Below the pieces are notes generated by a model. It was not told the DNA's origin, searched no databases, and saw only the letters and a program-made list of their open reading frames with translations. DNA of 64,000 nt from contig NZ_SULJ01000005.1 in NCBI RefSeq assembly GCF_007115105.1, positions 1 through 64,000 on the forward strand. Reading direction: 5' to 3'. A program made the translations under genes and the position numbers. This document shows positions 26,074 to 33,389 of the stretch, piece by piece; the first letter of the stretch is position 1, and each line of letters begins with the position of its first letter. Origin of the DNA: Clostridium sp. HBUAS56010 (lineage in GTDB: Bacteria; Bacillota; Clostridia; Lachnospirales; Lachnospiraceae).

Positions 26074-26392
26074 CCGGCATTCCTCCTTCCTGTATCTCTT
26101 TGAACCAGACCGGAATTCTATGCTCTATGGCAAACTTCACTTCCTGCTCCATGCCATCCGTTATCTTTCCATATACCCAGACTTCATCACACTCCTGCAT
26201 TAGTTCCAGTCCCATGGAAATCCCATCCGTTCGCTCTTTAAGACTATCCTCATTCAGAAATTGAGGAAACATAAGATGCGGGGCAATCGGGAGACAACCT
26301 TTCTCATATACCTTTCTACAGTACCTTGCAGCTTTTTCGCTGTTCCCTTTTAAATCTCCACGAAAAGGGCTACATATAAAAATCTTTTTCAT
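26033..26392 (-). CDS. DUF4406/DUF7768-type Rossmann-like protein, copy 1
   Basis: The 119-residue protein starts MKKIFICSPFRGDLKGN and continues ARYCRKVYEKGCLPIAPHLM, ISMGLELMQECDEVWVYG. This is the well-conserved family near deoxyribosyltransferase-like enzymes, common in phages and mobile elements. Start overlaps the stop of the 48-residue gene (ATGA). A role in handling nucleotides or their derivatives is plausible from the fold only. Confidence 0.82.
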   Translation of the reverse strand: MKKIFICSPFRGDLKGNSEKAARYCRKVYEKGCLPIAPHLMFPQFLNEDSLKERTDGISMGLELMQECDEVWVYGKITDGMEQEVKFAIEHRIPVWFKEIQEGGMPDEACNGCNKDNGK

Positions 26393-26535
26393 CTTTTCCT
26401 GCTATCCTTTCCGCACACGGCTGATGACTTCTTTTTTACTGAAATGAATGACAAAAATCCTTTTTTGGTTCTCTCATTCGTCACCATAATTCTTGAACAA
26501 TCCTCTCCACTTACAATAATCCGCACTGTCCTCAT
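26389..26535 (-). CDS. Small basic early protein (48 residues)
   Basis: Read from the ATG at 26535, which has AAAGGAGG eight bases upstream, the product is MRTVRIIVSGEDCSRIMVTN followed by a basic tail rich in Lys and Ser with one further Cys. The next gene starts within its stop codon (ATGA), typical of coupled phage genes. I recognise no family. Confidence 0.6.
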   Translation of the reverse strand: MRTVRIIVSGEDCSRIMVTNERTKKGFLSFISVKKKSSAVCGKDSRKR

Positions 26536-26610
26536 GGCTAAAAACCTCCTTTCCTTTTGAGACATTTTCAAAGCCTCTATCTTATAGCCACGGGAAAGTT
26601 AATTTTTAAA

Positions 26611-27021
26611 CTAATCAAAAACTTTTTTTATCTTATCCGGGATTTTTTTCAGTCTCTTGGATACAGCCATTGCTGTAATGCCTAATTCTTTTCCGATTTC
26701 TACCATGGTCTTATCCTCAAAATAATATTTCTTAACGATTATGGAATCCTTACGATCCAGTTTCTGAATGGCCCGGTGCAGCCTATCTTTCTCATCCGAA
26801 TGAATGATGATTTGTTCTACATCCGCCCTATTGTCAGCAAACTGCATTGGACAATACCCATCACGGTTTTCCTGCATGAATTCCAGAGAATTATGCCGTC
26901 TCGTTTCGACACGGTTCCTCCTGGACTGCATTTTCTCCATTTCGATGATAACTTCACCAATATTGTCATCCACTTCTATTTCAAACTTCTCTCCGGTTAT
27001 AAACTCATAACTGATTCTCAT
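26611..27021 (-). CDS. Sigma-70-like early regulator
   Basis: The 136-residue protein starts MRISYEFITGEKFEIEVDD, has a charged middle (EKMQSRRNRVETRRHNSLEF) and a C-terminal sigma-70 region-4-like helix-turn-helix (LDRKDSIIVKKYYFEDKTMV, GKELGITAMAVSKRLKKI). Proteins of this kind occur in ICEs and phages of Firmicutes as regulators of the transfer or early operon. It is the second gene of the early operon, directly behind an intrinsic terminator and an RBS-sequestering hairpin, so its expression is under tight post-initiation control. Confidence 0.85.
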   Translation of the reverse strand: MRISYEFITGEKFEIEVDDNIGEVIIEMEKMQSRRNRVETRRHNSLEFMQENRDGYCPMQFADNRADVEQIIIHSDEKDRLHRAIQKLDRKDSIIVKKYYFEDKTMVEIGKELGITAMAVSKRLKKIPDKIKKVFD

Positions 27022-27060
27022 GCTGCTCCTTTCTTTACCCGTGAGTAAAGCGGCAGCAGC
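27022..27060 (-). promoter_or_regulatory. Hairpin sequestering the ribosome binding site of the sigma-like gene
   Basis: On the minus strand GCTGCT (27055-27060) can pair with AGCAGC (27022-27027), which abuts the ATG and follows the AAAGGAG site; an inner stem CTTTAC/GTAAAG nests inside. The structure would cover the ribosome binding site. CCGCTTTACTC inside it (27043-27053) is the exact complement of GAGTAAAGCGG in the upstream terminator stem, giving an alternative 11-pair fold. Confidence 0.55.
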
Positions 27061-27076
27061 AGAAATGGAAAAACAG

Positions 27077-27125
27077 GCAAAAAAATAGCCAGAGTAAGCT
27101 GGTATTCCGCTTTACTCCGGCTATT
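27077..27125 (-). terminator. Strong terminator inside the early operon leader
   Basis: On the minus strand AATAGCCGGAGTAAAGC pairs with GCTTACTCTGGCTATT (one mismatch and one bulge) and is followed by seven T residues. It lies between the zinc-ribbon gene and the sigma-like gene, so read-through or antitermination is required for the rest of the early operon unless another promoter exists in the roughly 55 bases that remain before the start codon. Confidence 0.85.
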
Positions 27126-27167
27126 TGGTGTCGCGCTTATGCGGACCCTTTGCTCGGTAAATTTCTT

Positions 27168-27347
27168 TTAATATGTTACTAATTCTTTTTTGATTTTTTC
27201 TTCCTGAATACTGCAAATCCTGTAACGGACCTGTATGATATTCCTGCAGTGGGGACATTTCAGTTCTACCCATATATCCCCTTTTGCAGATGAGCATATA
27301 TCAAATGCCCGCTTGCGGCATATAGGGCAGTTCATTTTCTCCTTCAT
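27168..27347 (-). CDS. Small zinc-ribbon protein (Com-like), first early gene
   Basis: A 59-residue frame beginning MKEKMNCPICRKRAFDIC has CPIC and CPHC knuckles 24 residues apart, WVELKCPHCRNI between, and a basic tail. This is the Com-type zinc-ribbon family; Mu Com is a translational activator, and clostridial members are found at the head of phage early operons. AAAGGAG lies nine bases before the ATG at 27347. It is the first gene after the double operator and ends about 45 bases before the intrinsic terminator, so it could be the factor that controls read-through; that is inference. Confidence 0.75.
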   Translation of the reverse strand: MKEKMNCPICRKRAFDICSSAKGDIWVELKCPHCRNIIQVRYRICSIQEEKIKKELVTY

Positions 27348-27366
27348 CCTGTTATAGCTCCTTTCC

Positions 27367-27386
27367 TGTCAATGAGTTAGTTGACA
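27367..27386. promoter_or_regulatory. Operator O1, TGTCAA-N8-TTGACA
   Basis: A perfect dyad of six-base half-sites with an eight-base spacer. It overlaps the leader of the zinc-ribbon gene and lies exactly 50 bases from O2, which is about five helical turns. It is the likely site for the XRE repressor, whose own upstream region carries a third copy. Confidence 0.7.
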
Positions 27387-27416
27387 TATGATACAAAAAA
27401 ATAAGCTGATAAAAAA

Positions 27417-27436
27417 TGTCAACTATGTACTTGACA
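27417..27436. promoter_or_regulatory. Operator O2, TGTCAA-N8-TTGACA
   Basis: The second perfect copy of the dyad, in the early promoter region. On the minus strand its TTGACA could also serve as a -35 hexamer, although the best -10 candidate (TATCAT) lies too far away for an ordinary promoter, so the exact start point is unclear. Confidence 0.7.
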
Positions 27437-27446
27437 CGCTTCCTTT

Positions 27447-27476
27447 AAAATCAGCACTCTGTCATTCACAGAGTGC
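27447..27476 (-). terminator. Terminator overlapping the end of the ImmA/IrrE gene
   Basis: On the minus strand GCACTCTGT and ACAGAGTGC form a nine-pair stem with a five-base loop, followed by TGATTTTA. The stem includes the stop codon. It would end repressor-operon transcription just before the early operator region. Confidence 0.65.
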
Positions 27477-28257
27477 CTGGCATCTGCCGGAATATGTTAA
27501 GCTGTCTTTCATCATGATTATTTTGGTTCTTGCCTGCATATTGGGTGAATCCCAACTGGGACAACCGGATACTGGCAGAAATGGGTGATACCTGAAATAT
27601 CCCTGAAAGTTTCTCTGCTAAATCTGATTCATTAAAATAAGGGGTAGCAGTCAAGTCTAATACTACATTGATAAACGGTGTTTTTGGCATCAATATAGCG
27701 GCACTGAAATATTTTGCATGATGTTCCAGCCAGTCTATTTCAGTAACCAGCCTTTTCATCCCAACTATCTCCAATCCACCCTCAATATCTGTCTTTTTAC
27801 ATCCTACGATTCCTGATGCTGCTATTTTTTTCTGGTTATTTCTGCTTTTGGCATATGCATAAAAGTCCGAATGGAATACCCAGTGCCCACATTCATGTCC
27901 TATAGTGGATCGAAGCCGATACTCCTTCCAGTCTTCCAACACTGTATTGTCTATGAGCATGGTACCTCTTTTTGCATACAGATAATCCGCACATTTTTCT
28001 TCCGGAAGATATATGGGAATCCTTTCTGTCTCCTGGAATACCATTCTGCCTAAAATCAGTCCGCAATGAGAAAGGTATGTATAATCCAAGGTCAAGTCCA
28101 GATAAAATTCTGCAAATTCCTCCATGTTTACTGGCTGTGGGTTCTTTAACACGGCAGGATTATAATCTTTCAAAAATTCTTCTGCATGAGCATCGATCTC
28201 TCCATTACACATGATGGGAACACCATTTCTTTTTTTTCTTAACTTTGGCTGGTACAT
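27466..28257 (-). CDS. ImmA/IrrE family metallopeptidase
   Basis: The 263-residue protein contains the zinc-peptidase motif HECGH (residues 121-125, TIGHECGHWVFH) and a downstream conserved EHHAKYFSAAILMPK, typical of M78/ImmA-IrrE peptidases. Such enzymes cleave phage or ICE repressors upon a damage signal, leading to induction. It starts seven bases after the stop of the XRE-type gene, the usual arrangement of a repressor with its antirepressor protease. Confidence 0.92.
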   Translation of the reverse strand: MYQPKLRKKRNGVPIMCNGEIDAHAEEFLKDYNPAVLKNPQPVNMEEFAEFYLDLTLDYTYLSHCGLILGRMVFQETERIPIYLPEEKCADYLYAKRGTMLIDNTVLEDWKEYRLRSTIGHECGHWVFHSDFYAYAKSRNNQKKIAASGIVGCKKTDIEGGLEIVGMKRLVTEIDWLEHHAKYFSAAILMPKTPFINVVLDLTATPYFNESDLAEKLSGIFQVSPISASIRLSQLGFTQYAGKNQNNHDERQLNIFRQMPGTL

Positions 28258-28264
28258 AATCGGT

Positions 28265-28654
28265 TCACCCTTTCCTTGCCTTTAATTCATTCAGCAGGAC
28301 CTGCCACTCTTTTTCCCCTGCACCAGTTTCCATCGAAAGCCGCAATGCTTCTATCACATAGGAATTGCAGAGCATATAATCTGCACAGTCCTGGGGTGTT
28401 GTAATATCATTAGATGACCGAGATTCTGCTGCCATATCATAAAGTGTATGGGTTTGCTCATCGTCCAGCATTAAAAAATATGCCAGTGATTTCAGCCTTT
28501 CTGAGGTAAAGGTGCTGCTTCTCCCTTTCTCCACCTCACTATAGAACTGTGGCGATACTTTTATGGCTTTCGCCGTTTCCCGCAGAGATTTTCCTTTACT
28601 TTTTCTAAGTGTCTCTACGTATTTTCCGAATCTTAATCTATGGTCTGTATTCAT
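28265..28654 (-). CDS. XRE-family repressor
   Basis: From the ATG at 28654 (AGGGAGA upstream) the protein has 129 residues. Residues about 8-65 form a lambda-type HTH (FGKYVETLRKSKGKSLRETA, then IKVSPQFYSEVEKGRSS). The C-terminal half is helical and could mediate dimerisation or be the target of the downstream ImmA-like peptidase. Its own upstream region carries one copy of the TGTCAA-N8-TTGACA-type operator (first base changed), and two more copies precede the early operon; this points to an autoregulated lysogeny repressor. Confidence 0.88.
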   Translation of the reverse strand: MNTDHRLRFGKYVETLRKSKGKSLRETAKAIKVSPQFYSEVEKGRSSTFTSERLKSLAYFLMLDDEQTHTLYDMAAESRSSNDITTPQDCADYMLCNSYVIEALRLSMETGAGEKEWQVLLNELKARKG

Positions 28655-28714
28655 AGCTTTCTCCCTATAAAGAATTTTATATGGTAAGCATTGCCATGAA
28701 AACAAACATCTATT

Positions 28715-28734
28715 CGTCAACTTATTAATTGACA
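28715..28734. promoter_or_regulatory. Operator O3, CGTCAA-N8-TTGACA
   Basis: A copy of the O1/O2 dyad with one change in the first base, located about 60 bases upstream of the XRE start codon. It suggests autoregulation of the repressor operon. Confidence 0.6.
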
Positions 28735-28787
28735 AAAATATTTTTTGTTGGTTTTGGTATTTTGAATTTTATAGACAAAGTCAGATT

Positions 28788-28834
28788 AAAAAATCCCCTG
28801 CTGCCTGCGAAATAATTAAGCTGACAGTGGGGAT
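28788..28834 (-). terminator. Intrinsic terminator of the HrgA-like gene
   Basis: On the minus strand ATCCCC plus CTGTC pair with GGCAG plus GGGGAT, with small bulges, followed by TTTTTAA. It separates the HrgA-like gene from the repressor operon. Confidence 0.7.
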
Positions 28835-28870
28835 ATATGGTTTGAATTAGAATTGTTACTTTGCAGAAAT

Positions 28871-29809
28871 TCAAGACAGAATTCCGCATTTTAAAGCATA
28901 CTGGCACATCTGCTCTTCTTCGGTGTAGGTTTCATCATATTTACTCTTAATCTTCCCTACTTTGATATCTTCCATTAAGTCTTCAAGGAATTTCTTAAAA
29001 TCCGGGTTGCTGTCAACCAGACGGTTAATGGTATCCCAGTCAAGGGATTCCTTTTCCTTTGCGGAGAACAGGATTTCACTTTGCATGAAATGCTCCGCAT
29101 CCAACCGGATTACTCCAATCCCGAACGCATTGTTTAAACGACGCATTTCATCCATTAATTCCGGGTTTTCCGTAATATGTAATGCCACCAGATAGCCTTC
29201 ATGCGCCCAACTGGAATTGGATACTGCCTGGAAATAATACTCCCGAAGGTTGGCAAGATTGATATTGATTTTCATTTCAAAAGAATACAGTTTATAAGGA
29301 TTCACTTTTAAAATATCAAATAGCTTAAGGGTATTTGGTGTATAAGATTCAAAAGGAAAATGTACCCCAACAAGATCCGGGTGCAGCCATTTGTTCTTTC
29401 CACTTTTTTCACGCTTAGAGACTTCATGATATATGGTTTTTGTGGAGCATTTAAAATGTTCATCGGAATTTACAAAACTGGAAAGCAGGATGTGTAAGTC
29501 CCGTTCTACAAATTTCAGCTTCTTTCCTGCCCGTTCCTGCCTATCCTCATACTCCTGTAATCCTGCCGTTTGTCCTTTCAAGAAAAACTTTGCTGGGCGT
29601 TTACTTACCTGTTCAAATGTCGTATCCTGGTTATTCTTAATATCTACATATATTCTGGCAGACAGAGTACGGATGGGGGTTTTACCGGAGGATGACAGTT
29701 TCTCCAGTAAGTCATATCTGCCCGCTGCTTCCCACATCTCTTCTACTGACAGAGGTATGTTTTCGTGTTCTAATACTTCTTTTGCTAAATCTAAAAAGCT
29801 ATAAACCAT
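28871..29809 (-). CDS. HrgA-like protein: HARE-HTH domain with PD-(D/E)XK nuclease fold
   Basis: The 312-residue protein starts with a HARE-HTH winged-helix domain (residues about 1-80: VLEHENIPLSVEEMWEAAG, then SARIYVDIKNNQDTTF, FFLKG). The C-terminal half (about 125-300) has HPDLVG (P144-D145) and FEMK (E178-K180) spaced like a PD-(D/E)XK nuclease, followed by an ELSSSYANYAYL-like helix. This architecture matches HrgA/COG2958 proteins associated with restriction systems. It lies in the lysogeny module with its own terminator, as prophage-encoded defence genes often do. Start is preceded by GAAAGGGG; TACAAT at 29844-29849 may be its -10. Confidence 0.82.
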   Translation of the reverse strand: MVYSFLDLAKEVLEHENIPLSVEEMWEAAGRYDLLEKLSSSGKTPIRTLSARIYVDIKNNQDTTFEQVSKRPAKFFLKGQTAGLQEYEDRQERAGKKLKFVERDLHILLSSFVNSDEHFKCSTKTIYHEVSKREKSGKNKWLHPDLVGVHFPFESYTPNTLKLFDILKVNPYKLYSFEMKININLANLREYYFQAVSNSSWAHEGYLVALHITENPELMDEMRRLNNAFGIGVIRLDAEHFMQSEILFSAKEKESLDWDTINRLVDSNPDFKKFLEDLMEDIKVGKIKSKYDETYTEEEQMCQYALKCGILS

Positions 29810-30296
29810 TAATTAATTTCCCCTTTCGTACATGTTATTTTTTATTGTATCACATTCTAGGAAAGTTTGGGAGAATCCCCAATAGAGATATGTATCTATC
29901 TGATATACTTTTATTCTATATTAGCTACTTTCTTTTTTCAATTGATATTTCATAAATATAAGTTGCCTCTTAGCTAAACCCTAATTTTTCTTCCATAAAC
30001 AATTATCAAATTAAATACTCAACAGATCAGAAAAACCCATCTGCTTTTTTCATCTTCTTCTTTATTTATATTTTTGTTATAATAGTTTCATAAGATGCTA
30101 GGAGTATTTTATGATTATACAAACTGAAACTAACCGACCTTTAGAATGAGATATTGCAAATTTATTTGTTCTTGACGAATAATAAGCTACTTTGTTTTAA
30201 ATGATACTAAGAGAGACGTTGTTGACCATTGCGTTGTAATTCCTGACTAACCAGAAAATGTTGACAATTTTCAATTAAAATTGAGGAGGACTTCAA
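29810..30296. other. AT-rich spacer with divergent promoters
   Basis: No gene is visible. TATAAT at 30078-30083 on the plus strand and TTGACG near 30,173 are promoter-like signals for the downstream plus-strand gene. A 12-codon frame at 30111-30149 with an AGGAG site could be a leader peptide or a remnant of a larger gene. On the minus strand the region holds the probable promoter of the HrgA-like gene. Confidence 0.5.
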
Positions 30297-31226
30297 ATGG
30301 AAGATATTTTAGATATTGGTCAAACCATAAGCGCTAATATTAATGAACTAATACAGAAAAACGAATCCAATACTGTTCAGAATGATGATTTTACAAAAAA
30401 TTGGTGTGACTTAGTCATGCTTCCTGCAGCCCGCATTGAATATATAATCCAGACATCTGTTCACACACAAAAAGGCTATAATAGAGATGAAGCCGTTATA
30501 TATGGACAGCTAATACGTATTTACAAAATGCTCTGTTTTCAAAGACGTTTAGTGTGTAAAAGAATAATGACCACCGAATTGGCTGGTTTTTTTGAGAGAA
30601 TGTTATTGGAAGATAATATGAATCTACAATACTTTGTTCTCAACTACCAGAGTTCACAATTAAATGATTTTCGCGTACATAGCTTAAAACCGGAAGCCTT
30701 TTTTGAAAAAGCAATTAACGATGACATTAAAAAAAATGGAGGAAAAACATCACCATGGCAGACAGAATTATTAAATTCCATACACAACACTTATAATAAA
30801 GCTGGAATATCTTATGAGGAAGTCAGAAAAAATAAAACTAAAGTTCCCAACATTAGTGACAAATTCCGCTCTACTGGAAATCAGCGTCTATACGATATTG
30901 CATACAGAACCAAATGTCATAATATTCATGGCGATTGGGTGGATATCACCCAGAATTACTTGAATTACGACAAAGCCTCCGATACTTTCAGCCCTAATTT
31001 CCAAGAACATGAAGCCGATATTCGCCAACTCAACCCAGTATTGATTATATGCTGTGATACAATAACAAAATTCATTAAAGGTTTTTCTGGTCATGGCATA
31101 TCCCAAGATTTATGTACAGAAGTTGCCGAAGATCAACAACTGATTGTTCTCCTTGAAGAAATGCATGATAACTTTTTAAATAAACGGGATTTGCTAGATG
31201 GAATTGAGAGCCCACTGTTGCAATAA
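30297..31226 (+). CDS. DUF5677-like/HEPN-like protein, possible defence gene
   Basis: The 309-residue protein is helical, with a conserved region around RIEYIIQTSVHTQKGYNRDE, IYKMLCFQRRLVCKR and YRTKCHNIHGDW. The last segment gives R-x6-H (R of YRT to H of IHG), which fits the Rx4-6H motif of HEPN-type RNases, and the overall pattern resembles DUF5677 proteins. GAGGAGG precedes the start. It lies on the opposite strand to the phage genes and next to the right attachment site, the usual place for phage-carried defence genes. Activity is not shown. Confidence 0.65.
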   Translation: MEDILDIGQTISANINELIQKNESNTVQNDDFTKNWCDLVMLPAARIEYIIQTSVHTQKGYNRDEAVIYGQLIRIYKMLCFQRRLVCKRIMTTELAGFFERMLLEDNMNLQYFVLNYQSSQLNDFRVHSLKPEAFFEKAINDDIKKNGGKTSPWQTELLNSIHNTYNKAGISYEEVRKNKTKVPNISDKFRSTGNQRLYDIAYRTKCHNIHGDWVDITQNYLNYDKASDTFSPNFQEHEADIRQLNPVLIICCDTITKFIKGFSGHGISQDLCTEVAEDQQLIVLLEEMHDNFLNKRDLLDGIESPLLQ

Positions 31227-31331
31227 ACATCTCTTTAGCATACTCCCTTATCATAATTATGAAAATACGCATATTCCAATATACCTTTTAGCGAAAATCT
31301 ATCTTTTCCGCAAAAGTCCTGAAACAGACAT

Positions 31332-31375
31332 TTTGGCGTTACCCCATCCCCCTTTAGGATTTCAGTAACGCCAAA
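31332..31375. terminator. Inverted repeat beside the rlmD remnant
   Basis: TTTGGCGTTAC (31332-31342) and GTAACGCCAAA (31365-31375) are perfect 11-base inverted repeats around a 22-base loop. It follows the DUF5677-like gene on the plus strand and the rlmD remnant on the minus strand, so it could be a bidirectional terminator, although the T tracts are weak. Confidence 0.5.
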
Positions 31376-31433
31376 CAGATTTTATTAGCACAGACTCATA
31401 ATCTCAGAAAAAACCTCTCAATCCCGCATAAAA

Positions 31434-31472
31434 TCAAGCTTTCCGCGACAGCAGACAAACGGTTTCAACGTT
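31434..31472 (-). pseudogene. rlmD: rlmD 3'-end remnant, attachment site A
   Basis: Thirteen codons read N-V-E-T-V-C-L-L-S-R-K-A-stop. The segment HVETVCLLSRK is the usual C-terminus of RlmD (RumA). The same end occurs at 38705 and 40336. Upstream of the Val codon the similarity breaks, so this is an attachment-site copy and not a decayed gene. It marks the right end of prophage A and the left end of the hsd island. Confidence 0.8.
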
Positions 31473-31754
31473 CCCATAGACGGACGTTTTATACTACATA
31501 GCGAAAGTGTCTTAATCAATCATCGGTGGGGTAAATAAACTTCCCCCATTGACATTCCATAAACTTTTACAGCATCATCTACATGGAACAATAAAATCAG
31601 ATTAATATAGAGTATATGTTTTGCTGATTTTCCATGCAAGGAAATAATGCAAATGCAGGTTTAGGGTAAGTATCTATGCCTGGAAATCTCACAGTAATAA
31701 TGTAACTACTATTAGGATATCAACTATGCAATATTACTGTGAGAACAATATATC
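31473..31754. other. Non-coding left end of the hsd island with inverted repeat
   Basis: Apart from a perfect 12-base inverted repeat, CTCACAGTAATA (31688-31699) and TATTACTGTGAG (31732-31743), I see no gene. The repeat lies just after the hsdM stop and can act as the operon terminator or bind a protein. Confidence 0.55.
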
Positions 31755-33371
31755 TTATTTGCACATACGATTCATAAAATTATTTAATTCTGCTTTAGCT
31801 TCATCTGTTGTCCCATTCAATGAATTCATAAGTTCAAATAAAACTTTGTAAGAATTCTCAATTTCAGCTTTCACTGTTGTTAACTCTTCAGCTACCTGCG
31901 TAAGTGATATAGCTTCTTCTTCTTCAAACGTATCCACGTAACGCGGTATATTCAAATTATAGTCATTTTTTATAATCTCATCTAAGGATGCAATATGTGC
32001 ATACTTTTCAACGTTCTCACGATTACGAAATGTTTCAATAATTCTATTAATATTTTTTTCCGATAATTTATTCTGATTTTTACCTTTAACAAAATCATTA
32101 GACGCATCTATAAATAAAATATCTTTATTCTTGCGTGCTTCCCGACCTTTAAATACTAAAACACATGTTGGAATACCGGTACCATAAAATAAATTTGCTG
32201 GTAACCCAATAATGCTGTCTAAAAGGTTGTTATCAATTATATTCTTACGAATTTTACCTTCTGCTGCTCCACGAAACAATACGCCATGTGGAAGAACAAT
32301 CGCCATTGTACCTGTTTTAGCCAAATGATAAAGACCATGAAGAACAAATGCATAGTCAGCTTTTGATGCAGGAGCCACTCCAAAGCCACGAAAACGTTGA
32401 TCTTTTTCACGATCAATGGTTTTTATATCCCAATTTTGAGAATAAGGAGGATTCGCTACAACAGCATCAAAGGTAAGCGGGAGTTGTGTACCATTTTTTT
32501 CAGCAAATGGCCAGTCCACATCGAGTGTATCTGCACGCTTTAGTTCCATATTTCTATAATTGACACCATGCATCATCAAATTCATACGCGCCAAGTTATA
32601 TGTTGTAGTATTTAATTCCTGTCCGTAAAATTCCACGCTTCCTTCTTCATCACCATTTGGTAACTCTTTTTGAACAGTTAACAAAAGAGAGCCTGATCCC
32701 ATGGTAGGATCATATACCCTAAATTGATCATTTGTATCTGTATTCTCTGTTGTAACTATCTTTGCCAAAATCTGACTAACTTCATGAGGTGTATAGAATT
32801 CTCCACCTTTTTTACCAGCATTAGCTGCAAATTGTCCTATTAAATATTCATAAACATCTCCTAAAATATCATGGCCAGAATCATCTTTAAAAGTAAATTC
32901 GTTAATCATTAATACAATATCATTTAAAGCTTTTGCACGCTCATTTGTACTAGTACCCAGACGTGTGTCTCCAAGATTAACATCCGAGAATACATTGGCA
33001 AAATCAGCCGCAGCCACAGCATTACGCTTTGCGTTTGTATTAAATGAATCAAACATGTCTTGAAAGTCACTAGCTTTGATCTTGTGGTTTTCAATTTTTG
33101 ACACCATCTTATTCCATGTATAATCTGGATTAATCGCATATCCGATACCTTTACTAATTTCTTCAAGATAATCTTCTATTTCATCCGCATCATCTAGTAC
33201 ATAAAAATCTCCTAAATCATTGGATTTTAGGTATTCAGCCTGATTCTCTGACAAATAACGATAAAACATAAATGGTAAAATATAATTCTTATATTCACTG
33301 GCATCCATTGTGCCACGCAGTTTGTTAGCCATTTCCCATAATCTAGATGTAATATCTACTGTAGTGCTCAT
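31755..33371 (-). CDS. hsdM: Type I restriction-modification system methylase subunit
   Basis: The 538-residue protein has the HsdM N-terminal helical domain (residues about 5-150) and the N6-adenine methyltransferase core: AdoMet site DPTMGSGSLL (221-230) and catalytic NPPY (307-310). It is the last gene of the operon, 18 bases after hsdS. Together with HsdS it methylates the recognition sequence; with HsdR it forms the nuclease complex. Confidence 0.95.
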   Translation of the reverse strand: MSTTVDITSRLWEMANKLRGTMDASEYKNYILPFMFYRYLSENQAEYLKSNDLGDFYVLDDADEIEDYLEEISKGIGYAINPDYTWNKMVSKIENHKIKASDFQDMFDSFNTNAKRNAVAAADFANVFSDVNLGDTRLGTSTNERAKALNDIVLMINEFTFKDDSGHDILGDVYEYLIGQFAANAGKKGGEFYTPHEVSQILAKIVTTENTDTNDQFRVYDPTMGSGSLLLTVQKELPNGDEEGSVEFYGQELNTTTYNLARMNLMMHGVNYRNMELKRADTLDVDWPFAEKNGTQLPLTFDAVVANPPYSQNWDIKTIDREKDQRFRGFGVAPASKADYAFVLHGLYHLAKTGTMAIVLPHGVLFRGAAEGKIRKNIIDNNLLDSIIGLPANLFYGTGIPTCVLVFKGREARKNKDILFIDASNDFVKGKNQNKLSEKNINRIIETFRNRENVEKYAHIASLDEIIKNDYNLNIPRYVDTFEEEEAISLTQVAEELTTVKAEIENSYKVLFELMNSLNGTTDEAKAELNNFMNRMCK

Positions 33372-33389
33372 TTGCGTATTCTCCTTCTC

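Larger units (their letters stand above)
1..31472 (-). mobile_element. Prophage A, siphovirus-like (HK97 head type), left end outside window
   Basis: This stretch holds a nearly complete early, replication, packaging, head and tail-tube gene order on the minus strand, preceded on the right by a lysogeny module. Its right boundary is set at the rlmD 3'-end remnant near 31,450. No integrase, lysis or tail-tip genes are visible, so those must lie left of the window or be lost. The tape-measure gene is broken at its start, which suggests that the prophage is defective or has been cut by another insertion. The extent is inferred from gene content; only the right boundary has a sequence landmark. 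Confidence 0.8.

Noticed and set aside
30111-30149. Remnant of an acetyltransferase gene (MIIQTETN start with good RBS)
   Set aside because: Only 12 codons before a stop and nothing similar continues in any frame; too short to support.
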